Source: Thiobacillus sp. 0-1251
GTDB taxonomy: Bacteria > Pseudomonadota > Gammaproteobacteria > Burkholderiales > Thiobacillaceae
Assembly: GCA_001899305.1 (NCBI GenBank)
Contig: MKWL01000001.1
Location: forward strand, 186,001 to 250,000
Length of the DNA stretch: 64,000 bases
Reading direction: 5' to 3'
Translations under genes and position numbers: made by a program
Notes under the pieces: model-generated
Databases searched by the model: none
Seen by the model: only the letters and a program-made list of their open reading frames with translations
Told to the model about the DNA's origin: nothing
Shown here: piece after piece, positions 8,107 to 17,777 of the stretch
Position numbering within the stretch: the stretch's first letter is position 1
Layout of the letters: every line of letters starts with the position of its first letter

Positions 8107-8877
8107 CTATTCGCCTCGTGCCGCTTCGTTCTGCAATGCACCGGATGGGTGCCTCGCAAGAAATTCCTGTTCCTGCTTTGATAATCCACGCCTGGCCAGC
8201 AGGTCTGGGCGATGGACTGCCGTGATCGTCAGGCTTTGTTGCAGCCGCCACTGGGCAATTGCAGCGTGGTTGCCGTTTTTCAGCACCTCCGGCACCGCCA
8301 TGCCCTGCCACACCTCGGGCCGGGTGTAATGCGGGCAGTCGAGCAGGCCATTGGCGAAGGAATCCTCCACCGCCGAATCCGCATCGTTCAGCGCGCCCGG
8401 CAGTTGCCGGATGAGGGCATCCATCAACGCCAGTGCGGGCAACTCGCCGCCCGAGAGCACAAAGTCTCCGAGGGAGCATTCCTCGTCTACGCGGCGCTGC
8501 AGCAGCCGCTCGTCGATGCCTTCGTAACGCCCGCACAGCAATAGCAGCGCGGGCTTTTCCTTCAGTTCCATCACCCGCTGGTGTGTCAGCGGGCGGCCGC
8601 GGGGGGAAAAATGCACCACCCAGGGCGTCAAGTTCTCGTCGGCCAGATCCTGCTGCACGGCATTCAATGCGCGATCCAGCGGTTCGGCCAGCATCAACAT
8701 GCCAGGCCCGCCACCGTAAGGGCGGTCGTCCACCGTGCGATGCGGATCGTCGGTGAAATCGCGCGGATTCCATGCGCGAAATCGGTACAGCCCGCGGTCC
8801 AACGCCCGCCGCGTGATGCCGTAATCCAGTACGGCATCGAACATCTCGGGGAAGAGCGTGATGGCATCGAAACGCAT
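8107..8877 (-). CDS. trmD: tRNA (guanine-N1)-methyltransferase
   Basis: A 256-residue SPOUT methyltransferase that makes m1G37 in tRNA. It begins [25 protein letters not shown] and has [12 protein letters not shown] near residues 50-61, then [13 protein letters not shown] and the [16 protein letters not shown] knot motif. The ATG at 8875-8877 overlaps the rimM stop by one base (TGATG), so I prefer it to the ATG six codons upstream. It lies in the conserved order rpsP-rimM-trmD-rplS. Confidence 0.97.
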   Translation of the reverse strand: MRFDAITLFPEMFDAVLDYGITRRALDRGLYRFRAWNPRDFTDDPHRTVDDRPYGGGPGMLMLAEPLDRALNAVQQDLADENLTPWVVHFSPRGRPLTHQRVMELKEKPALLLLCGRYEGIDERLLQRRVDEECSLGDFVLSGGELPALALMDALIRQLPGALNDADSAVEDSFANGLLDCPHYTRPEVWQGMAVPEVLKNGNHAAIAQWRLQQSLTITAVHRPDLLARRGLSKQEQEFLARHPSGALQNEAARGE

Positions 8878-9383
8878 CAGTAATCTTCGCCCCACTCCAC
8901 CTCGATCGTTCCGCCGGGTAGATCCACCTTGCCGACGAAGGCCGCAACGAACGGAATCAGGTATTCCCGAGCGCCTTTGACGACCAGCAGATCATTCGCG
9001 CCACTTTCCATCAGGCTATCGACGGCGCCCAGTTCGATGCCTTCGTGGTTGACGACTTTGAGGCCGATCAGATCCGACCAGTAAAACTCGTTTTCCTCCG
9101 GCGGCGGCAGTGCGCTTTTCGCCACCGAGATTTCCTGTCCGCGCAGGGCATAGGCCGCGTCGCGGTCGTCGATGCCGGCCAGCTTGGCGACCAGGGTTTT
9201 GCCGTGGTCCTGGATAGTCTCGACGGTGTAATGCGTCTGCTGTTCGCCGCGCCCGACACGCCAGGATTCGAAATCCATCAGCGCCCCGGGGTCTTCGCTA
9301 AAAGGCTGGACCTTGACCCAGCCCTTGATGCCGAACGGGGCGGCGATGCGCCCCATCACGACCCAGTCGCTGCCCTGATTCAA
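8877..9383 (-). CDS. rimM: Ribosome maturation factor RimM
   Basis: RimM assists 16S rRNA processing and binds S19. The reading shows [26 protein letters not shown] at the start, the ALRGQEISV motif and a C-terminal PRC-barrel ([15 protein letters not shown], ending [11 protein letters not shown]). The start is uncertain: a TTG at 9383, just after the rpsP stop, gives 168 residues and a family-like N-terminus. An ATG at 9356 would be shorter, and an ATG at 9449 lies inside rpsP. The gene overlaps trmD by one base. Confidence 0.92.
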   Translation of the reverse strand: MNQGSDWVVMGRIAAPFGIKGWVKVQPFSEDPGALMDFESWRVGRGEQQTHYTVETIQDHGKTLVAKLAGIDDRDAAYALRGQEISVAKSALPPPEENEFYWSDLIGLKVVNHEGIELGAVDSLMESGANDLLVVKGAREYLIPFVAAFVGKVDLPGGTIEVEWGEDY

Positions 9384-9384
9384 C

Positions 9385-9636
9385 TCAGGCGGCGGCGGGC
9401 TTGTTCTGCTTGACCAGACGGGCGACGGTGTCGGACATCTGTGCACCATTGCTCACCCAATAGCCAATGCGCTCCTGATCCAGGCGCACGGCTTCGGCGC
9501 CTTCAGCAGCGACCGGGTTGTAGAAGCCGACGCGCTCAATGAAGCGACCGTCGCGGCGGCAGCGCGAGTCAGCGACCACCACGTTGTAGAAAGGACGGTT
9601 TTTGGCGCCGCCGCGCGAAAGACGAATAACGACCAT
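9385..9636 (-). CDS. rpsP: 30S ribosomal protein S16
   Basis: An 83-residue protein starting [25 protein letters not shown] with the S16 motifs [16 protein letters not shown] and [20 protein letters not shown]. First gene of the rpsP-rimM-trmD-rplS operon, with a good promoter 35 bases upstream. Confidence 0.97.
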   Translation of the reverse strand: MVVIRLSRGGAKNRPFYNVVVADSRCRRDGRFIERVGFYNPVAAEGAEAVRLDQERIGYWVSNGAQMSDTVARLVKQNKPAAA

Positions 9637-9670
9637 GATTCAACCCACCGGTAAACGGAGAAAACCGCGA

Positions 9671-9699
9671 ATTATACCCAAAATTCACCGGCTTGCCAG
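9671..9699 (-). promoter_or_regulatory. Sigma-70 promoter of the rpsP operon
   Basis: On the minus strand CTGGCA (9694-9699) and a perfect TATAAT (9671-9676) are 17 bases apart, in the 70-bp gap between ffh and rpsP. The -10 lies about 35 bases from the rpsP ATG. Confidence 0.7.
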
Positions 9700-9706
9700 T
9701 GGGACG

Positions 9707-11050
9707 TTACCGCATCCCGGGCAGCATGCCCTTCATGCCGCGCATCATCTTGCCCAGTCCGCCCTTGCCCATCATCTTCATCATCTTCTGGGCTTGTTCG
9801 AACTGGTTCAGCAGTTTGTTGACTTCCTGCACTTGTACGCCCGCACCGGCAGCAATGCGGCGCTTGCGCGATGCCTTGATGATGTCGGGTTTGCGGCGCT
9901 CCAGCGGGGTCATGCTGTTGATGATGCCTTCGACCCGGTTGATCGCCTTGTCGTCGGCGCCTGCCGGCATGGCCATCTGTCCGGCGCCGGGGAGTTTGTC
10001 CATGAGCGCGGAGAGGCCCCCCATTTTGCGCATCTGCTGGATTTGCGCCTTGAAGTCCTCGAGGTCGAAGTCCTTGCCCTTCTTGACCTTGTCGGCGAGT
10101 TTCTTGGCTTCGGCCAGATCGACCGAGCCTTGCGCCTGTTCGATCAGCGAAAGCACGTCACCCATGCCGAGGATGCGCTGCGCCATGCGTTCGGGGTGGA
10201 AGGCTTCCAGTCCGGTGGGTTTTTCGCCGACACCGATGAATTTGAGCGGTTTGCCCGTGATATGGCGCACCGATAGCGCCGCCCCGCCGCGCGCATCGCC
10301 GTCAAGCTTGGTCAGCACCACGCCGGTAAGGGGCAGCGCTTCATTGAAAGCCTTGGCGACGTTGACGGCGTCCTGCCCCTGCATTGCGTCGACCACGAAC
10401 AGCGTCTCGACCGGCTTGACCGCGGCGTGCAACGCCTTGATTTCGGCCATCATCGCTTCGTCGATCGCCAGGCGGCCGGCGGTGTCGACGATGAGCACGT
10501 CGTAGAATTGCTTGCGCGCGTGATCCTGGGCGGCCTTTACGATTTTTAGCGGGTCGTGTTCGTTGCCTGCCTCGAAGAAAGCGACATCAAGCTGCTTGCC
10601 GAGCTGTCGCAGCTGGTCGATGGCGGCCGGGCGGTAGACGTCGGCCGAGGCAAGCAGGACCTTCTTCTTGCGGTTCTTCAGCAGCAGTGCGAGCTTGCCG
10701 CTGGTGGTGGTCTTGCCCGAGCCCTGCAGGCCGGCCATCAAAATCACCGCAGGTGGCGTGGCGGCCAGGTTCAGTTCGGCATTTTCTCCGCCCATCAGAC
10801 GGGTGAGTTCTTCGTGGACGATGCCGATCAGCGCTTGGCCTGGCGACAGGCTGGCGAGCACTTCCTGACCCAGCGCGCGGATTTTGACCGCTTCGATGAA
10901 GTCCTTGACCACCGGCAGCGCGACGTCTGCTTCGAGCAGGGCGAGGCGCACCTGGCGCAGGGTGTCCTGCACGTTGGCTTCGGTGATGCGGGCCTGTCCG
11001 CGCAGGGATTTGACGACGCCGGCAAGGCGTCCGCTGAGATTTTCTAACAT
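9707..11050 (-). CDS. ffh: Signal recognition particle protein Ffh
   Basis: A 447-residue SRP54 GTPase that binds 4.5S RNA and signal sequences at the ribosome. In order: the N domain (MLENLSGRLAGVVKSLRG), the G domain with P-loop GLQGSGKTT, DTAGR and TKLDGDARGG, and the M domain rich in methionine (MMKMMGKGGLGKMMRG near the end). The start at 11050 matches the family. An ATG 18 codons upstream adds an unlikely tail. It is divergent from the ccsA-like gene and lies upstream of the rpsP operon on the same strand. Confidence 0.97.
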   Translation of the reverse strand: MLENLSGRLAGVVKSLRGQARITEANVQDTLRQVRLALLEADVALPVVKDFIEAVKIRALGQEVLASLSPGQALIGIVHEELTRLMGGENAELNLAATPPAVILMAGLQGSGKTTTSGKLALLLKNRKKKVLLASADVYRPAAIDQLRQLGKQLDVAFFEAGNEHDPLKIVKAAQDHARKQFYDVLIVDTAGRLAIDEAMMAEIKALHAAVKPVETLFVVDAMQGQDAVNVAKAFNEALPLTGVVLTKLDGDARGGAALSVRHITGKPLKFIGVGEKPTGLEAFHPERMAQRILGMGDVLSLIEQAQGSVDLAEAKKLADKVKKGKDFDLEDFKAQIQQMRKMGGLSALMDKLPGAGQMAMPAGADDKAINRVEGIINSMTPLERRKPDIIKASRKRRIAAGAGVQVQEVNKLLNQFEQAQKMMKMMGKGGLGKMMRGMKGMLPGMR

Positions 11051-11119
11051 GGCTTCCTTGTTGCCGCTATGGGCGGCATGGATAATGGGGCTGGCTGAAT
11101 CCAAATTCCATTTTAACGA

Positions 11120-11905
11120 ATGTCCCCGCTATTGCTGGTTACTTTGTGTGTGAGCGCGCTGTATGGCTGGATCGCCTGGCGCCTGCAGCGCGCACCGTCC
11201 GCGTCCTCTGTGCGTGTATTGACGCCGTTGGCCCTGCTGGCGCATGGCGCATTGATCTTCAATTCAGTGCTGGGCCAGGGCGATATCCGACTGGGATTCG
11301 GCAACTCCCTGTCGACGATTTTCTGGCTGACTGCGCTCACATACTGGCTGGCCAGCCAGGGCGCGCCGCTGGCGCGCCTGCAGTCATGGGTCAGTGGCCT
11401 GGCAGCGATATCGGTCCTGGTCATGGCGGTTTTTACCGAAACCCATGCCATACCGGATTCGCAGGCGCTGGCCTTGCGTGCGCACCTGGTGGTGTCTTTT
11501 CTCGCCTATGGCCTGCTGGCGGTGGCGGCCCTGCATGCCGTGATGATGACCATGCTGGAAAAGCAGCTGCATCGCGGGGCATTGCTGCAAGGCGGCGCGC
11601 CGCCCTTGCTGACATTGGAAGCCATGCTGTTCAAGACCATCGGCGTGGGATTTGCGCTGTTGACCCTGGCGGTGTTCAGCGGGGTGTTCTTTTCTGAGGA
11701 ACTCTTCGGCAAGCCGTTGCAGTTTTCGCACAAGACCGTGTTTGCCATCCTGTCCTGGCTGGTGTTCGGTGGCCTGCTGCTGGGAAGGCATTTTCGTGGT
11801 TGGCGCGGGCGTACAGCGCTGATCTGGACGATTACCGGGTTCACCCTGCTGCTGCTGGCCTACCTGGGCACTCAGTTTGTGCTGGAAGTGATACTCAGGC
11901 GTTGA
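11120..11905 (+). CDS. Cytochrome c assembly (CcsA/YpjD-like) membrane protein
   Basis: A 261-residue protein with about eight membrane segments, of the CcsA/YpjD/HemX-type family. The core LRAHLVVSFLAYGLLAVAALHAVMM, FKTIGVGFALLTLAVFSGVFF and FSHKTVFAILSWLVFGGLLLGRHFRGWRGR carry the conserved histidines (H near 115, 134 and 197) expected to bind haem or face haem handling. In proteobacteria this gene is usually found between ffh and a CorC/HlyC-family gene, as here. Its exact role is not established; involvement in cytochrome c maturation is a family inference. Confidence 0.82.
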   Translation: MSPLLLVTLCVSALYGWIAWRLQRAPSASSVRVLTPLALLAHGALIFNSVLGQGDIRLGFGNSLSTIFWLTALTYWLASQGAPLARLQSWVSGLAAISVLVMAVFTETHAIPDSQALALRAHLVVSFLAYGLLAVAALHAVMMTMLEKQLHRGALLQGGAPPLLTLEAMLFKTIGVGFALLTLAVFSGVFFSEELFGKPLQFSHKTVFAILSWLVFGGLLLGRHFRGWRGRTALIWTITGFTLLLLAYLGTQFVLEVILRR

Positions 11906-11916
11906 GGCAATTCTGA

Positions 11917-13215
11917 TTGGATAGTTTTTCCACCAGCACGCTTTTTATAACACTCGCCGTCCTGCTGCTGACTTCGGCATTTTTTTCCGCGTCCGAAACC
12001 GCGATGATGGCCATCAATCGCTACCGCCTGCGGCACGCAGCGGATTCAGGCGAGCGGGGGGCGATGCGTACGCAGGCACTCCTAGACAAGACCGACAAAC
12101 TGCTGGGCGTCATCCTGCTCGGCAATAATCTGGTCAATTCCGCCTCAGGTACGCTGTCGGCCGTGCTGGCCATACGCTTGTTCGGGGCCGGCGAAATCGT
12201 GCTGTTCACGGCGACGCTTCTGCTGACCTTTCTGATTCTGGTATTCAGCGAAGTGACGCCCAAGGTGCTGGGCGCCTCTTTCCCCGAACGGGTGGCCTAC
12301 CCCGCATCGCTTCTGCTCACACCCTTGCTGAAACTGGCATACCCCGTAGTGTGGTTCGTGAATCTGTTCGTGCAGGGCATCCTGCGGTTGTTGCGGATCA
12401 GGCAGCCCGAGCCGGGGCAGGGCAACAGCCTCGGTCTGGAAGAACTGCGGACCATCGTGCTGGAATCGTCCGGCAGGCTGCCGCGCGAGCACCACCGAAT
12501 CCTGATGAACCTTCTGGAGTTGGAGGACATCACCGTGGATGATGTGATGACGCCACGCAGCCAGATCGAGGCGATCGATATCGAGGACGATCCCGAGCGG
12601 ATGCGACAGCAGATTTCCACCAGCCATCACACCCGGCTGGTGGTGCATGCCGGTTCGTCCGACAATCTGCTGGGTGTATTGCACGTGCGCCGAGTATTGC
12701 ATGCGCTGACAGGCAAGGAACTGGATCCGGCCACGCTGAGAGACAATCTCGAGACTCCCTATTTTGTTCCGGCAGGCACGCCGCTGTTTACCCAGTTGCG
12801 CAATTTCCAGTCCAGCCGGCGGCGGCTGGCGCTGGTGGTCGATGAATACGGCGAACTCCAGGGGTTGGTGACACTGGAGGATCTGCTGGAGGAGTTGGTT
12901 GGCGAGTTCACCACGCAGGCGCCGTCGGATGCGGGGTATCTGCGGCGCGAAGAGGATGGCAGCTGGCTGGTGGAAGGCAGTGTTCTGTTGCGCCACCTGA
13001 ATCGCAAGCTGGGCCTTTCGCTCCCGCTGGACGGTCCGAAGACGTTGAACGGCCTGCTGCTCGAGCAGTTCGAGGACATCCCTGAAGCGGGCGTGAGCCT
13101 CAAGCTGGGCGACGTGCCGGTGGAAATCGTGCAGACGCAGGACCGCGCAGTCAAGATGGCGCGCATCTATCTGCCGGTGACAGACGATGTCTTGTCCGGA
13201 AACGCCTCAATTTAG
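11917..13215 (+). CDS. CorC/HlyC-family transporter with CBS pair (YfjD/CorB-like)
   Basis: A 432-residue protein. The N-terminal DUF21 (CNNM) membrane domain includes SAFFSASETAMMAINRYRLRH and LGNNLVNSASG. Two CBS domains follow from about residue 205 (VDDVMTPRSQIEAID), then a C-terminal CorC_HlyC domain ending near residue 425. Relatives are tied to magnesium and cobalt efflux. The start is TTG at 11917, with GAGG nine bases upstream overlapping the end of the previous gene. It follows the ccsA-like gene by 11 bases, the normal neighbourhood. Confidence 0.88.
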   Translation: MDSFSTSTLFITLAVLLLTSAFFSASETAMMAINRYRLRHAADSGERGAMRTQALLDKTDKLLGVILLGNNLVNSASGTLSAVLAIRLFGAGEIVLFTATLLLTFLILVFSEVTPKVLGASFPERVAYPASLLLTPLLKLAYPVVWFVNLFVQGILRLLRIRQPEPGQGNSLGLEELRTIVLESSGRLPREHHRILMNLLELEDITVDDVMTPRSQIEAIDIEDDPERMRQQISTSHHTRLVVHAGSSDNLLGVLHVRRVLHALTGKELDPATLRDNLETPYFVPAGTPLFTQLRNFQSSRRRLALVVDEYGELQGLVTLEDLLEELVGEFTTQAPSDAGYLRREEDGSWLVEGSVLLRHLNRKLGLSLPLDGPKTLNGLLLEQFEDIPEAGVSLKLGDVPVEIVQTQDRAVKMARIYLPVTDDVLSGNASI

Positions 13216-13314
13216 TCGAAAAATCGCCGTTAAGGCCTGTGATTCCCTGTGTCTGCCCCCTCCGGGCAGGCGAAGGGACGATAATTTGACGCTGGACTTG
13301 TCTGGAATCGAGCT

Positions 13315-15030
13315 ATGGCTGCTGTGACAAACACCAACAATTTAACCGGGCTGGCGCGTGCCATGGTCAACCATGGCTGGCTCTCCGAGGACGACGCCGA
13401 GGGAGTGTGGAAACGCGCCAGCCAGTCGGGCGATTCGTTCGTGACCGAATTGATCAAAGGGCGGCGGTTCAAGTCTGATCAGGTTGCCGAGTTTGCGGCT
13501 GCCTCGTTCGGCTTTCCCTATCTGGACCTGAATGCCATGGATCATGAGAGCCTGCCGCAAGGGCTGCTCGATCCGAAGCTGGTGCAGAAACGGCGGGTGC
13601 TCGCCTTGTATCAGCGGGGCAACAAGCTGTATGTGGCGACGTCAGACCCTACGCATCTGCAGGCGCTGGACGAGGTGAAATTCCAGACCGGCCAGGCGGT
13701 GGAACCCGTGGTGGTGGAGGACGACAAGCTCGGCAAGCTCATCGAGAAGATGGGTGAAGCGAACGACAACACGATGGCTGTGTTGAATGCCGAAGACCTC
13801 AATCTGGATTTCGCCGACGAGGAAAGTACCGCTGCCCAGCAGGACACTGGCGGCATCGAAATCGACGATGCGCCCGTGGTGCGCTATCTGCAGAAGATCA
13901 TGCTCGACGCCATCAATATCGGCGCATCCGATATTCACTTCGAGCCGTACGAGAAGTTTTACCGCATCCGTTATCGGCGTGACGGCATTCTGTCCGAAAT
14001 CGCCCAGCCGCCAATGGCGATCAAGGACAAGGTGGCGTCGCGCATCAAGGTGTTGTCGCGGCTGGATATTTCCGAAAAGCGTGTGCCGCAAGATGGCCGC
14101 ATGAAAATGGTGCTGTCGAAGAATCGCGCCATCGATTTCCGGGTCAGCACCTTGCCCACGCTGTACGGCGAAAAGATCGTCATGCGTATTCTCGATCCCA
14201 CCAGCGCGCAGCTGGGGATCGAGGCGCTGGGGTATGAGCCGTGGCAGAAGGAGCTTTTGCTCAATGCGGTGCAACGCCCCTATGGCATGGTGCTGGTGAC
14301 CGGCCCGACCGGTTCCGGCAAGACGGTGTCGCTCTATACCTGCCTGAATATCCTCAACAAGCCCGACGTCAATATCTCCACGGCGGAAGACCCGGCGGAA
14401 ATCCAGTTGCCGGGGATCAACCAGGTCAACGTCAACGACAAGGCCGGACTGACCTTCTCGGCGGCACTGAAATCCTTCCTGCGGCAGGATCCCGACGTCA
14501 TCATGGTCGGCGAAATCCGCGACCTGGAAACTGCGGATATCGCTATCAAGGCCGCGCAAACCGGCCACATGGTGATGTCCACCCTGCACACCAACGATGC
14601 CCCCGGGACGCTTACCCGTCTGCTGAACATGGGGGTGGCGCCTTTCAACGTGGCCTCTTCGGTGATCCTGATCACCGCACAACGGCTGGGGCGGAAGCTG
14701 TGCAGCTGCAAGCAGCCTGCCGATATTCCGCAGGAAACCTTGCTGGCCGCAGGCTTCACCGAGGGGCAACTCGACGGCACCTGGAAGCCCTACAAGCCTG
14801 TGGGCTGCGATATCTGCGGGGGTACCGGGTACAAGGGGCGGGTGGGCATCTACCAGGTCATGCCGATCACCGATGAGATGACCCGTATCATCCTCAAGGG
14901 TGGCAACGAATCCGACATTGCCGACCAGGCGCGGCGCGAAGGCGTGCTCGACCTACGTCAGGCCGGTCTGTTGAAAGTGAAATCCGGTCTCACCTCGCTG
15001 GAAGAGGTCGAGGCCGTCACCAATCTCTAA
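13315..15030 (+). CDS. pilB: Type IV pilus assembly ATPase PilB
   Basis: A 571-residue hexameric ATPase that drives pilus extension. It has the N-terminal MshEN/PilZ-binding region (residues ~8-155) and the GspE core. Walker A GPTGSGKT lies near residues 329-336, the Walker B region DVIMVGEIRD near 393-402 and the His-box TGHMVMSTLHTND near 416. The zinc-binding cysteines CSC (from ~463) and CDIC (from ~498) mark PilB rather than PilT. pilC follows after 12 bases and pilD after that. Confidence 0.96.
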   Translation: MAAVTNTNNLTGLARAMVNHGWLSEDDAEGVWKRASQSGDSFVTELIKGRRFKSDQVAEFAAASFGFPYLDLNAMDHESLPQGLLDPKLVQKRRVLALYQRGNKLYVATSDPTHLQALDEVKFQTGQAVEPVVVEDDKLGKLIEKMGEANDNTMAVLNAEDLNLDFADEESTAAQQDTGGIEIDDAPVVRYLQKIMLDAINIGASDIHFEPYEKFYRIRYRRDGILSEIAQPPMAIKDKVASRIKVLSRLDISEKRVPQDGRMKMVLSKNRAIDFRVSTLPTLYGEKIVMRILDPTSAQLGIEALGYEPWQKELLLNAVQRPYGMVLVTGPTGSGKTVSLYTCLNILNKPDVNISTAEDPAEIQLPGINQVNVNDKAGLTFSAALKSFLRQDPDVIMVGEIRDLETADIAIKAAQTGHMVMSTLHTNDAPGTLTRLLNMGVAPFNVASSVILITAQRLGRKLCSCKQPADIPQETLLAAGFTEGQLDGTWKPYKPVGCDICGGTGYKGRVGIYQVMPITDEMTRIILKGGNESDIADQARREGVLDLRQAGLLKVKSGLTSLEEVEAVTNL

Positions 15031-15042
15031 GGAATTCCCTCT

Positions 15043-16266
15043 ATGGCTACAGCGGCAAAAGCAGTCAAGGACGCCACCTTCCTGTGGGAAGGGATGGACA
15101 AGCGCGGCAAGAAGATCAAGGGCCAGATGCAGGCCGGCGGCGAGGCCGTGGTCAATTCCCAGTTGCGCAAGCAGGGCATTACCGTCACCAAGGTCAAGAA
15201 GCAGAGTGCCCTGTTCAGCGGCGCCAAGAAAATCACCGACAAGGATGTCACGCTGTTCACCCGTCAACTGGCCACCATGATGAAGGCAGGCGTGCCCTTG
15301 CTGCAATCCTTCGAAATCGTGGCGCGCGGGCACTCCAATCCTTCGATGCAGCGCCTGCTGATGGAAATCAAGGCGGACATCGAAAAGGGCAGTAGCCTGA
15401 CGCAGGCGTTCGGACGCCACCCCCTGTATTTCGACGCGCTGTTCTGCAACTTGGTCGGGGCGGGCGAGTCGGCCGGTATTCTCGAAGGCGTGCTCGACCG
15501 TCTCGCGATCTACAAGGAAAAGATTCTTGCCATCAAGAGCAAGATCAAATCGGCTCTTTTCTACCCGGTATCCATCATCGTGGTGGCGTTTGTCATCACG
15601 GCCATCATCATGATTTTCGTGATTCCCGCGTTCAAGGAACTGTTCAGCAGCTTTGGTGCAGATCTGCCGGGGCCGACCTTGGTGGTTATGGCGATATCGG
15701 ATTATTTCGTCAAATGGTGGTGGGCGATTTTTGGTGGGATCGGCGGTGGACTGTATGCTTTTTTCCAGGCTTGGAGGCGTTCGCGCAAGGTACAGATGTT
15801 CATGGATCGCCTTGTACTCAAGCTGCCGATTTTCGGACCGGTCATCGAGAAGGCCACCATCGCGCGCTGGACGCGCACGCTGGCAACCATGTTTGCGGCG
15901 GGCGTGCCGCTGGTTGAAGCCTTGGAATCGGTCGGTGGCGCGTCGGGTAACCAGGTATTCGTTGAGGCCACCCATAAAATCCGCGGCGAAGTGGCGACCG
16001 GCACGGCATTGACCGTGGCGATGCAGAATTCCGGACGTTTCCCCAACATGGTGCTACAGATGGCAGCCATCGGCGAGGAATCCGGCTCGCTCGATTCCAT
16101 GCTGGGCAAGGTGGCCGATTTTTACGAAGCCGAGGTCGACGACGCGGTCGAAGCGCTGTCGAGCCTGATGGAGCCGATCATCATGGTGGTGCTGGGTACC
16201 CTTATCGGTGGCATGGTGATCGCCATGTACCTGCCGATCTTCAAGATGGGCCAGGTTGTAGGGTGA
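15043..16266 (+). CDS. pilC: Type IV pilus inner-membrane platform protein PilC
   Basis: A 407-residue protein with two T2SSF domains (about residues 74-197 and 277-399), each with FTRQLATMMKAGVPLLQSFE or WTRTLATMFAAGVPLVEALE, and three membrane segments. It is the platform that couples PilB to pilin assembly. It overlaps pilD by four bases, so PilB, PilC and PilD are made from one transcript. Confidence 0.96.
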   Translation: MATAAKAVKDATFLWEGMDKRGKKIKGQMQAGGEAVVNSQLRKQGITVTKVKKQSALFSGAKKITDKDVTLFTRQLATMMKAGVPLLQSFEIVARGHSNPSMQRLLMEIKADIEKGSSLTQAFGRHPLYFDALFCNLVGAGESAGILEGVLDRLAIYKEKILAIKSKIKSALFYPVSIIVVAFVITAIIMIFVIPAFKELFSSFGADLPGPTLVVMAISDYFVKWWWAIFGGIGGGLYAFFQAWRRSRKVQMFMDRLVLKLPIFGPVIEKATIARWTRTLATMFAAGVPLVEALESVGGASGNQVFVEATHKIRGEVATGTALTVAMQNSGRFPNMVLQMAAIGEESGSLDSMLGKVADFYEAEVDDAVEALSSLMEPIIMVVLGTLIGGMVIAMYLPIFKMGQVVG

Positions 16267-17117
16267 TAGAACTTCTTAATGTCACACCAGCCCTCTTCAC
16301 CGGGCTGATTTTTTTAATCGGGCTGCTGGTGGGCAGCTTTCTGAATGTCGTCATCCATCGACTGCCCAAAATGATGGAAGCCGAATGGCAGGCGCAGTGC
16401 GCCGAGTTGCGTGGTGAATCCCTGTCTGAATCTCCACGCTACAACCTGTGGTTGCCGCGCTCGGCCTGTACCCAGTGCGGGCATCAGATCACTGCACTGG
16501 AGAATATTCCGCTATTGTCGTGGCTGTGGCTACGCGGGCGGTGCTCGGCCTGCAGTACGCCTATCAGTGCGCGCTACCCGCTGGTGGAACTGCTTACCGC
16601 TTTGCTGTCGGCGGCGGTCGCCTGGAAATGGGGTGCCAGCGTGCAGACAGCGGGTGCGCTGCTTCTGGTATGGGCGCTGATCGCGCTGGCCTTCATTGAT
16701 CTCGATACCACTCTGCTGCCGGACAGCCTTACCCTGCCGCTTGTATGGCTGGGCTTGCTGTTCAACCTGAACGGGGCTTTCGCCAGCCTGCCGGATGCGG
16801 TGGTCGGCGCCATGGCCGGTTACGGAGTGCTGTGGTCGGTGTACTGGCTGTTCAAACTGGCAACCGGCAAGGAGGGTATGGGGTTCGGCGACTTCAAGCT
16901 GCTTGCGGCCATCGGCGCGTGGCTCGGCTGGCAGATGCTGCCCGTCACGTTGCTGCTGTCCTCGGTGGTCGGTGCGGCGATCGGCGTGGCGATGATCGTG
17001 CTGGTCAAGCATGACCGTCGCGTGCCGATCCCCTTCGGCCCGTACCTGGCTGGCGGCGGCCTGGTGGCGCTGTTTTTTGGCGCCGACTTGACGCAGGCCT
17101 ATCTCGCACAATTCTGA
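16263..17117 (+). CDS. pilD: Type IV prepilin peptidase / N-methyltransferase PilD
   Basis: A 284-residue aspartic peptidase of the inner membrane that cleaves and N-methylates prepilins. The cytoplasmic zinc site has two Cys pairs (CTQC near 70-73, CSAC near 94-97). The catalytic aspartates are in FIDLDTTLLPD (near 146) and the GFGDFK motif (near 206-209). The GTG start overlaps the pilC stop. The TGATG junction with coaE suggests coupling. Confidence 0.95.
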   Translation: MIELLNVTPALFTGLIFLIGLLVGSFLNVVIHRLPKMMEAEWQAQCAELRGESLSESPRYNLWLPRSACTQCGHQITALENIPLLSWLWLRGRCSACSTPISARYPLVELLTALLSAAVAWKWGASVQTAGALLLVWALIALAFIDLDTTLLPDSLTLPLVWLGLLFNLNGAFASLPDAVVGAMAGYGVLWSVYWLFKLATGKEGMGFGDFKLLAAIGAWLGWQMLPVTLLLSSVVGAAIGVAMIVLVKHDRRVPIPFGPYLAGGGLVALFFGADLTQAYLAQF

Positions 17118-17725
17118 TGTTCAAGGTCGGGCTCACTGGCGGGATCGGCTCGGGCAAGTCGACCGTCGCTGATTTGTTTGCCGGACATGGTGTGCCGGTA
17201 ATCGATACGGATGTCATCGCGCGCGCCTTGACCGTCCCGGGGGAAATGGCGCTGGAAGCGGTCCGGGCAGCATTCGGCGATCAGGTGATGCAGACAGATG
17301 GTGCCTTGGATCGTGCTGCCCTGCGCCGGCGCGTATTCTCCGATGCCGATGCCCGGCATCAGCTTGAGGCCATCCTGCACCCGCGTATTCGGTCGGTGGT
17401 GGAGCAGCAGCTTGCTGCCCTGAGTGCCCCCTATGTCCTGATCGTGATCCCCTTGTTGGTGGAAACGGGTGCGTACCAAGAGATCTTGGATCGTGTGCTG
17501 CTTGTCGATTGCCCCGAAGAGCAGCAGATCACGCGGGTGATGACGCGCAGCGGACTGACGCTGGACGAGGTGAAAGCCATCCTCGCGACACAGGCCGGGC
17601 GTGCCGCGCGCCTGGCAATTGCAGACGATGTGATCTCCAATGCGGCGTCTCCCGAAGCATTGCGCACCCAGGTCGCGGCCCTGCATCGGCGTTACCTGGC
17701 GTTTTCTACTACACCGTTGTCTTGA
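17117..17725 (+). CDS. coaE: Dephospho-CoA kinase
   Basis: A 202-residue P-loop kinase that catalyses the last step of CoA synthesis. The start MFKVGLTGGIGSGKST holds Walker A at residues 8-15. The motifs VIDTDVIAR and IPLLVETGAYQEILDRVLLVDC follow, as in the family. It overlaps the pilD stop by one base. Confidence 0.96.
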   Translation: MFKVGLTGGIGSGKSTVADLFAGHGVPVIDTDVIARALTVPGEMALEAVRAAFGDQVMQTDGALDRAALRRRVFSDADARHQLEAILHPRIRSVVEQQLAALSAPYVLIVIPLLVETGAYQEILDRVLLVDCPEEQQITRVMTRSGLTLDEVKAILATQAGRAARLAIADDVISNAASPEALRTQVAALHRRYLAFSTTPLS

Positions 17726-17777
17726 TTTTCCACATGGATAGGCGACAATCGGTCCAACCAAACCAACGCGTTGCGGC

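Noticed and set aside
13253-13269. CTGCCC-CCTCC-GGGCAG hairpin between the CorC-family gene and pilB
   Set aside because: Short stem with no T-run, and no sigma-54 -24/-12 elements were found beside it, so no function can be assigned.
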